DNA of 64,000 nt, taken from Corynebacterium accolens (lineage in GTDB: Bacteria; Actinomycetota; Actinomycetes; Mycobacteriales; Mycobacteriaceae). How positions within the stretch are numbered: the stretch's first letter is position 1; each line of letters opens with the position of its first letter. Shown here one piece after another: positions 1-9,457 of this stretch. A model generated the notes under the pieces. The model was not told the DNA's origin. It made no database searches and saw only the letters and a program-made list of their open reading frames with translations. Position numbers and translations under genes: made by a program. The stretch covers positions 1,347,438 to 1,411,437 of the forward strand of contig NZ_CP046605.1 of NCBI RefSeq assembly GCF_023520795.1. Reading direction: 5' to 3'.

Positions 1-284
1 CACAGGGAACGCCGGCAGAACTTACCTCCCAGGGCGAGGGCGCCGGGTTTAGTTTTAGCGCCAACTCCGCAGTTGACCTGGACGCCTTGCAGCGAATTGG
101 CATCCCCACGACCGCCTCGCGGCCGCTGCACTACAGGGTGAGCCAGCCCAGTTCGCCGGAACTGATTTCCGCCCTCGCCGCCGAGCTCGCCCGCCAAGGC
201 GTGCTTTTGCGAAGCCTGGAATCCCACCACCGGAACCTCGAGGAAGTATTCCTCGACCTCACAGGCAGGCACTTGCGCAGTTGA
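1..284 (+). CDS. ABC transporter ATP-binding protein, C-terminal fragment
   Basis: The gene is cut by the left edge; the frame is open from base 3 to a TGA at 282-284, leaving about 93 residues. The P-loop, signature and Walker B regions lie outside the window. The visible part ends in a NLEEVFLDLTG motif, which is typical of the C-terminal tail of ABC-2 type exporter ATPases. A membrane permease follows 84 nt downstream on the same strand, so the two probably form one exporter. In C. glutamicum a similar ATPase-permease pair precedes ctaA. The substrate cannot be told from sequence. Confidence 0.75.
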   Translation, partial: QGTPAELTSQGEGAGFSFSANSAVDLDALQRIGIPTTASRPLHYRVSQPSSPELISALAAELARQGVLLRSLESHHRNLEEVFLDLTGRHLRS

Positions 285-368
285 TAAAACCCTGTGTCCT
301 GTCTTCATCTTAGAATCACCAGTACCTAAAATCGCCACTTCAAATTTTTCAAGGAATAGGCCCCGATT

Positions 369-1133
369 ATGAGCGCAACGTTTTCCCCCGGCACCTTCAG
401 CCCGGCACCCAAACGAGCGAGTGCGGGCGCCATCATCTTTGCCCAAGGCGGCATGGAGGCCAAGCTCATGCTGCGCCACGGGGAGCAACAATTGCTCAGC
501 ATCATTATCCCGCTCGCCATCCTGATTGGGACCGCCCGCCTGGAATCATCTACCGGGCATGGGCTGCACGAGGTCTTTCCCATGGTGCTCGCGGTGGCGG
601 CAACCTCGGCTGGTTTTACCGGGCAAGCCATTTCCCTGGCCTTTGACCGCCGCTACGGGGCCTTAAAGCGCACCGGCGCCTCCGGCGTGCCGGCGTGGGC
701 GATCATTGGCGGCAAGATTATTGGCGTGCTGACGATGGTGGTATTCCAGATTCTCGTGCTCGGTGCCACGGCCTTTGCCTTGGGCCTGCGCATCAGTGCG
801 CCCGGCATCCTGCTCATGATCGTCTCGCTCATTTTCGGCGTCGCCGCCTTTACCGCCATGGGTTTGGTGCTTGGCGGCACCCTTAGCTCTGAGGCCGTAC
901 TCGCGCTGGCGAACCTCATTTGGTTTATCCTGCTGGCGATCGTCGGCTGGGCCCTGTACTCCCAGGGCTTGGGCGATAATGGCCTGCTCAACATCGTGCC
1001 CACCGTGGCACTAGCGGGCGCGCTTGCCGATGCCTCCAATTCCACCTTTCCTGGCATCGAACTCATTTCCTTGACCGCGTGGCTAGCGGTGGCGTCGTAT
1101 GCGGCCGTTCGTTGGTTCCGTTTCGACGGCTAA
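369..1133 (+). CDS. ABC-2 type transporter permease
   Basis: Predicted inner-membrane permease of 254 aa, partner of the ATPase ending at 284. After a soluble N-terminus of about 40 residues there are about six hydrophobic segments, near residues 42-55, 70-86, 112-138, 143-170, 176-197 and 230-247. The motif RRYGALKRTGASG around residues 93-106 matches the conserved loop of ABC-2 permeases that follows the second helix. A purine-rich stretch (AAGGAATAGG) lies upstream of the ATG. The substrate is unknown; position before heme A synthase hints at envelope or respiratory-chain biogenesis, but that is only inference. Confidence 0.8.
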   Translation: MSATFSPGTFSPAPKRASAGAIIFAQGGMEAKLMLRHGEQQLLSIIIPLAILIGTARLESSTGHGLHEVFPMVLAVAATSAGFTGQAISLAFDRRYGALKRTGASGVPAWAIIGGKIIGVLTMVVFQILVLGATAFALGLRISAPGILLMIVSLIFGVAAFTAMGLVLGGTLSSEAVLALANLIWFILLAIVGWALYSQGLGDNGLLNIVPTVALAGALADASNSTFPGIELISLTAWLAVASYAAVRWFRFDG

Positions 1134-1199
1134 ATGTGAGTTATACCCAGTTCCCCGCGAAACAGAGCCAAAGGTTTCGGCTCGCTACACACCCCCTAG

Positions 1200-1205
1200 T
1201 AAGAT
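1200..1205 (+). promoter_or_regulatory. Candidate -10 box for leaderless ctaA mRNA
   Basis: TAAGAT fits the corynebacterial -10 pattern TAnnnT and ends 7 nt before GTG 1213. If used, transcription would begin at that GTG and the ATG at 1204 would lie inside the promoter. No good -35 is visible, which is common in this genus. Confidence 0.35.
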
Positions 1206-2232
1206 GCACCTTGTGAATTACTGGACCAGAACTAAACGCTTTTTTAAAGAAGCCGTCCCTACCGTGGAGCAACAGCGCCTCATCGCGCTGATCCTGATCT
1301 TCTGCCAAGGCGGCATCACCGTATCTGGTTCCATCGTCCGCGTCACCGGTTCCGGCCTGGGTTGCCCCACCTGGCCCCAATGCCAGCCTGGTTCCTTGGT
1401 GCCGGTAGAGGGCGCAGCACCGGCAATCCACCAGGTCATTGAGTTTGGCAACCGCCTGCTCACCTTTGTTGATTCCGCCGCCGCCGGCGCGGCAGTCATC
1501 GCCATGTATATGGCGTGCCGCCGCCCTGAGCTCAGGATCTATGCATGGCTGAACGTGGCCGGCATCGTCCTGCAGGCCGTCATCGGCGGCATCTCCGTGC
1601 ACCTGGATCTGCGCTGGTGGTCCGTGGCGCTTCACTTCCTGCCTTCCATGGTGCTGGTGTGGCTTGCCTGCATGCTGTATGCCCGCATCAAAGAACCCGA
1701 TGATGGCACCGCCCAGCCGCGGTTCCCGCAGGCAATTCGCATTATCGCCGTCATCGCGACCATCGCCCTATCGGTTGTCCTGATTACCGGCACCATGGTG
1801 ACCGGTTCCGGCGTGCATTCCGGCGACTCCGGAGTGGGAATGGAAGGCCGCTTGGATGTGGATACCGAGTCCATGGCCATCGCCCACGCCATGTGCATGT
1901 ACGTCTACCTCATCTTTACCGCCATCACCGTCTTCCTGTTGTACAAGCACCGCGCGCCGCAGGAGACCAAGAAGGCCGGGTGGGTCCTTATCGTCTGCAT
2001 CCTCATCCAGTGGGCCGTGGGCGTCTTGCAGTTCTACCTGGGCGTGCCTCGGTGGACGGTCCCCTTCCACATCGGTATGTCCGCCGTGGTCACCGGCTTT
2101 ACCGCCCTGCTCTGGGCACACGGGCGCCACCGCGTCGGCGGCACGCCAGACCTCATCTCAGGCTCTCCCGCAGGCGACGATAAATACGCCGTTCGCCAGC
2201 AATCACTAAATGAGGAACGCGCCGCCGTCTAG
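1204..2232 (+). CDS. ctaA: Heme A synthase (COX15/CtaA family)
   Basis: Membrane enzyme that oxidises heme O to heme A for the aa3-type cytochrome c oxidase. The protein is about 342 aa with eight hydrophobic segments. The N-terminal GSIVRVTGSGLGCPTWP segment is the CtaA/COX15 signature, and conserved histidines (IHQVIEFGNR near residues 77-86, and SVALHFLPSM) fit the heme-binding helices. The frame is open upstream to 1099, but that would overlap the permease gene, so I start at ATG 1204. No Shine-Dalgarno precedes it. GTG 1213 is a real alternative: TAAGAT at 1200-1205 lies 7 nt upstream and could be the -10 box of a leaderless transcript. It works with ctaB, located 1 kb downstream on the other strand. 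Confidence 0.93.
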   Translation: MHLVNYWTRTKRFFKEAVPTVEQQRLIALILIFCQGGITVSGSIVRVTGSGLGCPTWPQCQPGSLVPVEGAAPAIHQVIEFGNRLLTFVDSAAAGAAVIAMYMACRRPELRIYAWLNVAGIVLQAVIGGISVHLDLRWWSVALHFLPSMVLVWLACMLYARIKEPDDGTAQPRFPQAIRIIAVIATIALSVVLITGTMVTGSGVHSGDSGVGMEGRLDVDTESMAIAHAMCMYVYLIFTAITVFLLYKHRAPQETKKAGWVLIVCILIQWAVGVLQFYLGVPRWTVPFHIGMSAVVTGFTALLWAHGRHRVGGTPDLISGSPAGDDKYAVRQQSLNEERAAV

Positions 2233-2274
2233 GATTTAGGCAGCACCATTTTTCTGCAGCTAGTGGGCGTTGTG

Positions 2275-2302
2275 GGATAGCATGGCCTTATGCATGCTAT
2301 CC
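2275..2302 (+). promoter_or_regulatory. Inverted repeat over the qor start, with a -10 box for a leaderless mRNA
   Basis: Perfect 10-bp arms GGATAGCATG (2275-2284) and CATGCTATCC (2293-2302) flank an 8-nt centre containing the start ATG at 2290. TAGCAT at 2278-2283 is a possible -10 box 6 nt before the ATG, and no Shine-Dalgarno is visible. The repeat could therefore be an operator overlapping the promoter, or an RNA hairpin at the start codon. No regulator can be assigned. Confidence 0.45.
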
Positions 2303-3258
2303 AGATCACAGAAACGGGCGGGCCGGAAGTCCTGCGCTACGCCGAGGTTCCTGCGCCCACGCCCACTGAGGACGAAGTCTTAGTCGATGTCATCGTAGCG
2401 GGCGTGAACTATATCGATACCTATTACCGCGAGGGTATCTATAACGCCCAGATGCCTTTTATCCCTGGCTTTGAGGGAACGGGGCGCGTTGTCCACGATC
2501 CCAAGGGAGAAATTGCGGAAGGCTCCCTGGTGGCATGGCACCACGCCTTTGGCTCCTATGCCGAGCAGGTCTGCGTGCCCCGGAACGGCCTTGTCGCCGT
2601 ACCGGATGATTTCCCCACCGAGATCGCTGCCTCCATGCTGCTACAGGGCATGACCGCCCACTTCCTTTCCCACGGCGTGTATGAGCTTGGCGAAGGCGCT
2701 ACCTGCCTCATTACCGCTGGTGCGGGCGGCGTGGGCCAGCTCTTGACCCAAATGGCGTCCTCTTTGGGCGCAACTGTTTATACGGTCGTTTCCACCGATG
2801 AAAAGGAAGAGATCTCGTACAAGTGCGGCGCCGACCACGTCTTCCGTTACAGCGATGGTCTGGGCGAGCAGGTTCGCCGGTTTAATGGCGGACGGGGCGT
2901 CGATGTGGTCTATGACGGCGTGGGCCAATCCACCTTCTTCGAATCGCTCGAGGCCGTTCGCCCGCGCGGCACTGTTGCACTCTTTGGCGCCGCTTCTGGC
3001 CCTGTTGAGCCCATCGATCCCCAGCTGCTTAATAAGCATGGCTCCATCTTCTTGACCCGGCCTTCGCTCGGCGCGTGGACGGCGCAAGAGGGCGAATTCC
3101 AGATGCGCGCGCAAGCGGTCGTCCAGGCCGTGATGGACGGAGACCTCAAGTTCAACGTATCGGCCTCCTACCCCTTGGAAGAAGCAGAGCAGGCCCACCG
3201 CGACCTACAATCGCGCAGCACCACCGGTTCTATTGTTCTGCGGGTAAAGCAGGATTAA
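2290..3258 (+). CDS. qor: NADPH:quinone oxidoreductase (zinc-free MDR family)
   Basis: 322-aa medium-chain dehydrogenase/reductase that probably reduces quinones with NADPH in the cytoplasm. The N-terminal GroES-like part (EVLVDVIVAGVNYIDTYYREG, residues about 28-48) lacks the cysteine/histidine zinc ligands of alcohol dehydrogenases, as in Qor. A Rossmann motif AGAGGVGQLLTQMA lies near residues 143-156. Quinone reductases are found between ctaA and ctaB in other corynebacteria. The true substrate could be another electrophile, since the family is broad. A palindrome overlaps the start, and the mRNA may be leaderless. Confidence 0.88.
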   Translation: MHAIQITETGGPEVLRYAEVPAPTPTEDEVLVDVIVAGVNYIDTYYREGIYNAQMPFIPGFEGTGRVVHDPKGEIAEGSLVAWHHAFGSYAEQVCVPRNGLVAVPDDFPTEIAASMLLQGMTAHFLSHGVYELGEGATCLITAGAGGVGQLLTQMASSLGATVYTVVSTDEKEEISYKCGADHVFRYSDGLGEQVRRFNGGRGVDVVYDGVGQSTFFESLEAVRPRGTVALFGAASGPVEPIDPQLLNKHGSIFLTRPSLGAWTAQEGEFQMRAQAVVQAVMDGDLKFNVSASYPLEEAEQAHRDLQSRSTTGSIVLRVKQD

Positions 3259-3266
3259 GACAAAAA

Positions 3267-3295
3267 GAAGCGCGAGCCACGAAGGCTCGCGCTTC
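3267..3295 (-). terminator. Intrinsic terminator between convergent qor and ctaB
   Basis: A perfect 12-bp stem, GAAGCGCGAGCC (3267-3278) and GGCTCGCGCTTC (3284-3295), with a 5-nt loop. Read on the minus strand it is followed by TTTTTGTCTT, so it is a canonical terminator for ctaB. It can also stop qor transcripts, though the plus strand has no U-tract. Confidence 0.85.
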
Positions 3296-3311
3296 AGCGT
3301 GCTACCGGGAT

Positions 3312-4256
3312 TTAGAACAGGGTGGCGGACCAACCAAGCATCCGGCCGATTGGCTCCCAACCTATGACGGCATCGATGGACAGGCCAATAAAGAGTACCG
3401 ACAGGTAGTTATTTGAATAGATAAACAGGCGCATGGGTTTTACCTTTGCGCCTTTCTTTACGCCTTGGTGCAAGCGGATGGCTAGCCATAAGAAGACCGC
3501 GCCAGATGTTACGGCGGCAATGAGGTAAATCCACGATGCCGCAGGAACGATAAGCAGCGTGACGATGACCGTGCCAACGGAATACCACACGATTTGGCGG
3601 GTTACTTCTTGTTCCGTTGCCACGACCGGCAGCATCGGCACCCCGGCCTTGCGGTAATCTTCCTTGTATTTCATGGCCAAGGCCCAGGTATGTGGCGGGG
3701 TCCAGAAAAAGATGATGAGGAATAGGACTATTGCCTGCCACCAGCGGTCGGGCTCTCCCGCCGGCGCGTTATCGCGGATGACTGCCCAACCCACCATGGC
3801 CGGCATGCACCCCGCTAAACCGCCCCACACGATGTTTTGGGCATTGCGCATCTTCAAAAACTTGGTGTAGACGAATACATAGAAAAAGTTCGTGAGGATG
3901 ACGAAGAACGCCGCCAACCAAGAATTTGCCAGGATGCCCAGCCACAGCACCGACACCACGAGCATGATCCAAGCAAAGATCGCCGCGTTCCGCTTCGAAA
4001 TCGTGGCGCGCACAAGTGGGCGCGCGCGGGTGCGTTGCATCTTTTGGTCAATTTCATAATCGACCACGTTATTAAAGGTATGGGCGGCCGCAGCGCCCAT
4101 CCATCCGCCGAAAATGGTGGAAATGATGAGCCAGATATTTTCAGAAACCGCCTCAACGCCCCGTTGCGCTTGGAGCATCGCCGGAATTGCGGCCACGAGG
4201 AGGAGTTCAATAATCCTCGGCTTCGTTAGCGCAAAATAGGCCTTGATGGTCTCCAA
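3312..4256 (-). CDS. ctaB: Protoheme IX farnesyltransferase (heme O synthase)
   Basis: Integral membrane prenyltransferase (UbiA family, 314 aa) that adds farnesyl to protoheme IX; CtaA then converts heme O to heme A. The N-terminal [12 protein letters not shown] and the Asp-rich motif [20 protein letters not shown] (about residues 62-81) are diagnostic; a second polar loop with [14 protein letters not shown] follows near residue 196. About nine hydrophobic segments are visible. The start codon is TTG at 4256-4254, chosen because GGAGG lies 6 nt upstream and [14 protein letters not shown] aligns with the family N-terminus. The gene is divergent from tkt across a 328-bp gap. Confidence 0.95.
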   Translation of the reverse strand: METIKAYFALTKPRIIELLLVAAIPAMLQAQRGVEAVSENIWLIISTIFGGWMGAAAAHTFNNVVDYEIDQKMQRTRARPLVRATISKRNAAIFAWIMLVVSVLWLGILANSWLAAFFVILTNFFYVFVYTKFLKMRNAQNIVWGGLAGCMPAMVGWAVIRDNAPAGEPDRWWQAIVLFLIIFFWTPPHTWALAMKYKEDYRKAGVPMLPVVATEQEVTRQIVWYSVGTVIVTLLIVPAASWIYLIAAVTSGAVFLWLAIRLHQGVKKGAKVKPMRLFIYSNNYLSVLFIGLSIDAVIGWEPIGRMLGWSATLF

Positions 4257-4584
4257 GGAATTCCTCCACTATCTGAACAGACGTTGATCTACAGCACACA
4301 CGCTACACAGTGCGCTATGCCCACGGTGTAGTGGTCGCACACTCCGGCACAAAAGTTCCGGAGAATTAATTCACACTATGGCTTACATATAAAATGCGCT
4401 ACACATGGATCGTAGCAATGCAGCGGAAACGCAGAGAGTAACTAATGCTGTGCCGTACACCGCTTAGCCATGCCAGCTTACCGGTTCCCCGCGGCTTTCA
4501 ATAATTCCGCACCGCCGTCAAAAAAGTAACTAGACTGTGTGGAGTTCAGTAATTAACGCCTAGATTTAAGCGAGGCCTTATACC
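4257..4584. other. Divergent ctaB/tkt intergenic region
   Basis: This 328-bp gap must hold promoters for both flanking genes. It is richer in A/T than its surroundings. TATAAAAT at 4388-4395 and TAGACT at 4531-4536 are possible -10 boxes for tkt. Arms CTACAC and GTGTAG lie about 17 nt apart near 4300-4330. I see no convincing ORF, RNA gene or strong operator. Confidence 0.5.
4388..4395 (+). promoter_or_regulatory. Candidate -10 region upstream of tkt
   Basis: TATAAAAT is the closest match to a sigma-A -10 box in the gap and would give a leader of about 180 nt. No clear -35 is present. TAGACT at 4531-4536 is an alternative with a short leader. Confidence 0.3.
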
Positions 4585-6693
4585 GTGTCGAAAGATAATT
4601 TGTCCCCAGACCTGCAAGCTATGGTCGAGCGCCGTTATCCGGACGACTGGACAGACACCGATACTCGCGCGGTCGACACTGTGCGCGTGCTTGCTGCCGA
4701 TGCCGTCCAAAACTGCGGCTCCGGGCACCCCGGCACGGCGATGTCACTGGCTCCCCTCGCCTATACGCTCTACCAGCGCGTTATCAATCACGACCCCAAT
4801 GACGTGAATTGGGCCGGCCGCGACCGCTTCGTGTTGTCTGTCGGCCACTCTTCCCTGACCCTGTACATCCAGCTTTTCTTGGGTGGGTTCGGCTTGGAGA
4901 TGAAAGATCTCCAGCAGCTGCGCACCTGGGGCTCTCTCACCCCGGGCCACCCTGAGGTGCACCACACCGATGGCGTGGAGATCACCACCGGCCCGCTCGG
5001 CCAGGGTCTGGCATCTTCGGTAGGTATGGCGATGGCTGCCCGCAAGGAGCGCGGCCTCTTCGATCCTGAGGCACCGGTCGGCCAATCCCCCTTTGATCAC
5101 TACGTCTACACCATTGCCTCCGACGGCGACCTGCAGGAAGGCGTTACCGCTGAGGCATCGTCTTTGGCTGGCACCCAGAAGCTGGGTAACCTGATTGTCT
5201 TCTGGGATGACAACCGGATTTCCATTGAGGATGACACCAATATCGCCTTCAATGAGGACGTCGCTGCGCGCTATGAGGCATACGGCTGGCACGTCCAGAC
5301 CGTTGAATCCGGCGAGGACGTCGTTGCCATTGAAGAGGCAGTGCGCAATGCACAGCAGGAAACGGAGCGCCCCTCCTTCATCCGCGTGAAGACGGTCATT
5401 GGCTACCCTGCCCCGACCAAGATGAACACCGGGGGCGTGCACGGCGCAGCGCTTGGCGATGACGAAGTTGCCGCCACCAAGGAAGTGCTCGGCTTCGACC
5501 CGGAAAAGACCTTCCACATCGATGATGAGGTCTTGGCGCACACCCGCAAGCTGCGCGAGCGCGGCGCCAAAAAGCACGCGCAGTGGCAAGAAGAGTTCGA
5601 CGCGTGGGCGGCGGACAACGCCGAGAATAAGGCGCTGTTTGACCGCATGAGCGCCCGCGAATTGCCGGAGAACTTCGATGCCGAGCTCCCCGTATGGGAG
5701 CCAGGGGATGCGATCGCCACCCGTAAGGCCTCTGAGGCGACCATCCAGGCGCTGGCCGCCGCCTTGCCGGAAATGTGGGGCGGATCGGCCGACCTGGCGG
5801 GGTCCAATAACACCGTGATTAAGGGCGCGGATTCCTTCGGCCCTGAAAACATCACCACCAATAAGTGGTCCGCGCAGCCTTATGGCCGCAACCTTCACTT
5901 TGGCATCCGCGAGCACGCGATGTCCGCCATCATGAACGGCATCGCCCTGCATGGAAATACCCGCGTATATGGCGGTACATTCCTGATCTTCTCCGAGTAT
6001 CAGTACCCGGCGGTGCGCCTCGGCTCGCTGATGTCTACCGATACCTACTACGTGTGGACGCACGATTCCATTGGTTTGGGCGAGGACGGCCCTACCCACC
6101 AGCCGGTGGAGACCCTGTCGGCCTTGCGCGCTATTCCAAACCTGTCCGTCATCCGGCCTGCCGATGCCAATGAAACCGCGCAGGCTTGGGCCGCAGCGAT
6201 GGAATACAAGGCAGCCCCGAAGGGCCTTGCGCTCAGCCGCCAGAACCTCCCCATCTTGGAAGGCACCAAGGAAAAGGCACGCGATGGCGTTCGCCGCGGC
6301 GCCTACACCTTGGTCGCAGGCTCCAAGGACGAGCCCGATGTCATCTTGCTGGCCACCGGCTCGGAGGTACAGCTCGCCGTGGAGGCCGCCCAGCAGCTCG
6401 AAAGCGAGGGCACGGCCGCTCGCGTGGTATCCGCGCCGTGCCTGGAGTGGTTCGACGAGCAGGACGCAGAGTACCGCGAATCGGTTCTGCCCAACAGCGT
6501 GAGGGCCCGTGTTTCCGTCGAAGCCGGCCTCGCTCAGTCCTGGCACAAGTACACCGGTACTTTCGGCCGAAACGTCTCCCTAGAGCACTATGGGGCCTCT
6601 GCGCCCGGCGATGAGCTCTTCGAAAAGTTTGGCTTTACCTCTGCTGCGGTTGCCGATGCCGCACGCGAGAGCATCGCCGAAGCCCAAAGCTAA
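4585..6693 (+). CDS. tkt: Transketolase
   Basis: ThDP-dependent enzyme of 702 aa that moves two-carbon units between pentose and hexose phosphates and makes erythrose-4-P for the aro genes later in the window. Order: N-terminal ThDP-binding domain (to about residue 365) with [15 protein letters not shown] near the start and the SDGDLQEG...WDDN motif near residues 177-207; pyrimidine-binding domain (about 375-550) with [12 protein letters not shown]-terminal domain. The start is GTG 4585. It is the first gene of a tkt-tal-zwf-opcA-pgl series, the actinobacterial pentose-phosphate operon. Confidence 0.98.
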   Translation: MSKDNLSPDLQAMVERRYPDDWTDTDTRAVDTVRVLAADAVQNCGSGHPGTAMSLAPLAYTLYQRVINHDPNDVNWAGRDRFVLSVGHSSLTLYIQLFLGGFGLEMKDLQQLRTWGSLTPGHPEVHHTDGVEITTGPLGQGLASSVGMAMAARKERGLFDPEAPVGQSPFDHYVYTIASDGDLQEGVTAEASSLAGTQKLGNLIVFWDDNRISIEDDTNIAFNEDVAARYEAYGWHVQTVESGEDVVAIEEAVRNAQQETERPSFIRVKTVIGYPAPTKMNTGGVHGAALGDDEVAATKEVLGFDPEKTFHIDDEVLAHTRKLRERGAKKHAQWQEEFDAWAADNAENKALFDRMSARELPENFDAELPVWEPGDAIATRKASEATIQALAAALPEMWGGSADLAGSNNTVIKGADSFGPENITTNKWSAQPYGRNLHFGIREHAMSAIMNGIALHGNTRVYGGTFLIFSEYQYPAVRLGSLMSTDTYYVWTHDSIGLGEDGPTHQPVETLSALRAIPNLSVIRPADANETAQAWAAAMEYKAAPKGLALSRQNLPILEGTKEKARDGVRRGAYTLVAGSKDEPDVILLATGSEVQLAVEAAQQLESEGTAARVVSAPCLEWFDEQDAEYRESVLPNSVRARVSVEAGLAQSWHKYTGTFGRNVSLEHYGASAPGDELFEKFGFTSAAVADAARESIAEAQS

Positions 6694-6725
6694 GCCCCAC
6701 CTCACCGACGCTAAAAGGAATGACT

Positions 6726-7811
6726 ATGAACAACATTTCTGAACTTGCCCAATTGGGCACCTCCACGTGGCTCGATGATCTTTCGCGCCAGCGCTTGGAA
6801 TCCGGAAACTTGAAGGAGATTATTTCCTCCAAGTCCATCGTGGGCGTAACCACCAACCCGGCCATCTTCGCCACCGCCATGACCAGCGGCACGGCCTATG
6901 ACGAAGACCTGGCAGTCTTGAAGGAGAAGAACGCTTCGGCCGATGAAGCCGTCTACTCCCTGGCCATTACGGACGTGCAAAACGCCTGTGATCTTTTTGC
7001 CGATATTTATGCCGAGACCGACGGCCAGGATGGCCGCGTATCCATCGAGGTGGATCCGCGCATCTCCGACGATGCCGCGGCAACACTCAAGCAGGCCCGC
7101 GAACTGTGGGACCAAGTGGACCGCCCCAATGCGATGATCAAGATCCCGGCTACCAAGGGCTCCCTCCCCGCTATCGAGGATGCCTTGGCAGAGGGAATCA
7201 GCGTCAACGTCACCCTGATCTTCTCGGTCTCCCGCTACCGCGAGGTCATCGCCGCATTCCGGGCCGGGCTCAAGCGCGCGGCTGGTAACGGCAAGGACGT
7301 CACCAAGATTCACTCGGTCGCATCGTTCTTCGTCTCCCGCCTGGATACGGAAGTGGATAAGCGCTTGGAAGCTATCGGTTCCGATGAGGCCCTGTCCCTC
7401 CGCGGCAAGGCCGGCGTTGCCAACGCGCAGCGTGCCTACGCCCTCTTCCAAGAGGAATTGCTCGGTGATAACGGCCTCCCCGAAGGCGCACCTGTACAGC
7501 GTCCACTGTGGGCTTCCACCGGCGTGAAAAACCCCGACTACCCAGCAACGCTGTACGTGACCGAGCTGGCTGGCCCGCACACGGTCAATACCATGCCGGA
7601 AAAGACCATTGATGCGGTCCTGCAGGAGGGTGGATTCCACGGCGATACCCTCCCCACTGCCGGCGAAGAAGCCGAGAAGGTCTTCTCCCAGCTCGAATCG
7701 GTGGGCATCGACCTAGAAGATGTCTTTGCGGTCCTCGAGCGCGAGGGCGTGGATAAGTTCGTCGCCGCGTGGAATGACCTCCTTGATTCCCTCAAACAAC
7801 AACTCGCGTAA
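6726..7811 (+). CDS. tal: Transaldolase
   Basis: Class I (Schiff-base) transaldolase of 361 aa, long actinobacterial type. It transfers dihydroxyacetone units between sedoheptulose-7-P and glyceraldehyde-3-P. GVTTNPAIF (near residue 40) and MIKIPAT with the probable Schiff-base lysine (about residue 139) are visible. ATG 6726 is preferred over ATG 6720 because AAAAGGA lies 7 nt upstream of the former and only 1 nt from the latter. The gene begins 32 nt after tkt. A GC-rich hairpin separates it from zwf. Confidence 0.97.
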   Translation: MNNISELAQLGTSTWLDDLSRQRLESGNLKEIISSKSIVGVTTNPAIFATAMTSGTAYDEDLAVLKEKNASADEAVYSLAITDVQNACDLFADIYAETDGQDGRVSIEVDPRISDDAAATLKQARELWDQVDRPNAMIKIPATKGSLPAIEDALAEGISVNVTLIFSVSRYREVIAAFRAGLKRAAGNGKDVTKIHSVASFFVSRLDTEVDKRLEAIGSDEALSLRGKAGVANAQRAYALFQEELLGDNGLPEGAPVQRPLWASTGVKNPDYPATLYVTELAGPHTVNTMPEKTIDAVLQEGGFHGDTLPTAGEEAEKVFSQLESVGIDLEDVFAVLEREGVDKFVAAWNDLLDSLKQQLA

Positions 7812-7829
7812 ACTACGACCGTGGTCCTA

Positions 7830-7853
7830 GCCCCGCCGGATAGCCGGCGGGGC
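7830..7853 (+). terminator. Hairpin between tal and zwf
   Basis: Perfect 10-bp stem GCCCCGCCGG (7830-7839) / CCGGCGGGGC (7844-7853) with loop ATAG, 18 nt after the tal stop. Only ATTATG follows, not a U-tract, so complete termination is unlikely. It could be an attenuator or an RNA-processing or stability element that sets tal and zwf levels apart. Confidence 0.5.
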
Positions 7854-7910
7854 ATTATGCCGCCACTAGTTGAAAGACTACTTAGCTTTTCCCTCTAGGA
7901 AGGATAATCC

Positions 7911-9443
7911 GTGACGGACTCAGCCGCTTGGGTCAATCCCTTGCGTAATGCCGCCGATAAACGATTGCCACGCATCGCGGGCCCCGCGGGCATGGTCATC
8001 TTTGGTGTGACCGGCGATTTAGCTTTCAAAAAGCTCCTGCCGGCCATCTATGACCTTGCTAGCCGCGGTCTCTTGCCCGCTGGCTTCACGCTCGTCGGCT
8101 ATGGCCGCAGGGACTGGGATAACGCGGACTTCTGCGATTATTTCCGCAGCGCGGTAGAAGCCGGTGCCCGCACTGACTTTAACCACGACGTGTGGGAGCA
8201 CTTATCCCAAGGAATCGAGTTCGTGCAAGGCTCCTTCGATGATGAGGGCTTCGACAAGCTTTCTGCGCGGTTGGCCGAGCTGGATAAGGCCCGCGGCACG
8301 GGAAGCAACTGGGCATACTACCTTTCGGTGCCGCCAGAGTTTTTCTCCGATATCTGCCACCAATTGGAGCGCGTGGGCATGGCCAATTCCATGGAGGACT
8401 CGTGGCGCCGAGTGATCATCGAAAAGCCGTTTGGCCACGACCAGGAATCTGCGCGCGAGCTCAATGAGATCGTCAACGCGGTCTTCCCAGAATCTGCTGT
8501 CTTCCGCATCGATCACTACCTGGGTAAAGAGACCGTGCAAAACATCATGGCGCTGCGGTTTGCTAACCAGATTTTTGAGCCGATGTGGAACGCGCACTAT
8601 ATCGATCACGTGCAAATCACCATGGCCGAAGATATTGGCCTTGGCGGGCGCGCTGGCTATTATGACGGAATCGGTGCGGCGCGGGACGTCATTCAAAACC
8701 ACCTCCTGCAGCTGCTCGCCCTCGTGGCAATGGAGGAGCCTTCCTCCTTCGAGCCGGAGGCGCTGCGCGCTGAAAAGGTCAAGGTGCTGCGCGCTACGCA
8801 GCCGGTCCATCCGCTCAATAAAACCACCGCCCGTGGTCAGTACACCGCCGGCTGGCAGGGCTCGGAATACGTGAAGGGCTTGCGCGAGGAGGAGGGCTTC
8901 GATCCCGCCTCCACCACAGAGACCTATGCGGCGTGCACGTTGGAGGTCAATTCGCGGCGTTGGGGAGGCGTGCCTTTCTACCTGCGCACGGGCAAGCGGC
9001 TGGGGCGTCGCGTCACCGAGATCGCCTTAGTCTTCAAGGCCGCGCCGAACCAGCCATTTGTCGATGGCGAAACCGATGCCCTTGGCCAAAACGCTGTGGT
9101 TATCCGCGTTCAGCCCGATGAGGGCGTGACCATGCGCTTTGGCTCAAAGGTGCCTGGTTCCACCATGGAAGTCCGCGATGTAAACATGGACTTCGCCTAC
9201 GCCGAGGCATTCACCGAGGAATCTCCCGAGGCCTATGAGCGCCTCATCTTGGATGCCCTCCTCGATGAATCATCGCTGTTCCCCACCAATGAAGAAGTCG
9301 AACTTTCGTGGTCGATTTTGGATCCGATCATCGATTACTGGTCCAAGCATGGCGAGCCCGAAGATTATAAGGCGGGCACATGGGGGCCCACCACAGCCGA
9401 TAAGATGCTGCGCCGCCGGGGTCATTCCTGGCGTCGCCCGTAG
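7911..9443 (+). CDS. zwf: Glucose-6-phosphate 1-dehydrogenase
   Basis: First enzyme of the oxidative pentose-phosphate path: glucose-6-P plus NADP to 6-phosphogluconolactone (510 aa). GVTGDLAFKKLLPAIY (about residues 32-47) is the nucleotide-binding fingerprint, and RIDHYLGKETVQN (about 199-211) holds the catalytic His and substrate lysine. The start is GTG 7911 with AGGAAGGA about 7 nt upstream. The gene is followed by opcA after 14 nt. In corynebacteria the Zwf protein acts with OpcA. Confidence 0.98.
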   Translation: MTDSAAWVNPLRNAADKRLPRIAGPAGMVIFGVTGDLAFKKLLPAIYDLASRGLLPAGFTLVGYGRRDWDNADFCDYFRSAVEAGARTDFNHDVWEHLSQGIEFVQGSFDDEGFDKLSARLAELDKARGTGSNWAYYLSVPPEFFSDICHQLERVGMANSMEDSWRRVIIEKPFGHDQESARELNEIVNAVFPESAVFRIDHYLGKETVQNIMALRFANQIFEPMWNAHYIDHVQITMAEDIGLGGRAGYYDGIGAARDVIQNHLLQLLALVAMEEPSSFEPEALRAEKVKVLRATQPVHPLNKTTARGQYTAGWQGSEYVKGLREEEGFDPASTTETYAACTLEVNSRRWGGVPFYLRTGKRLGRRVTEIALVFKAAPNQPFVDGETDALGQNAVVIRVQPDEGVTMRFGSKVPGSTMEVRDVNMDFAYAEAFTEESPEAYERLILDALLDESSLFPTNEEVELSWSILDPIIDYWSKHGEPEDYKAGTWGPTTADKMLRRRGHSWRRP

Positions 9444-9457
9444 AAGGGACGTAGTCA

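Noticed and set aside
4744-6546. A 600-codon open frame on the minus strand opposite tkt
   Set aside because: It is entirely antisense to intact transketolase and has no family similarity. The 457-codon frame opposite alaS (59080-60453) is rejected for the same reason.
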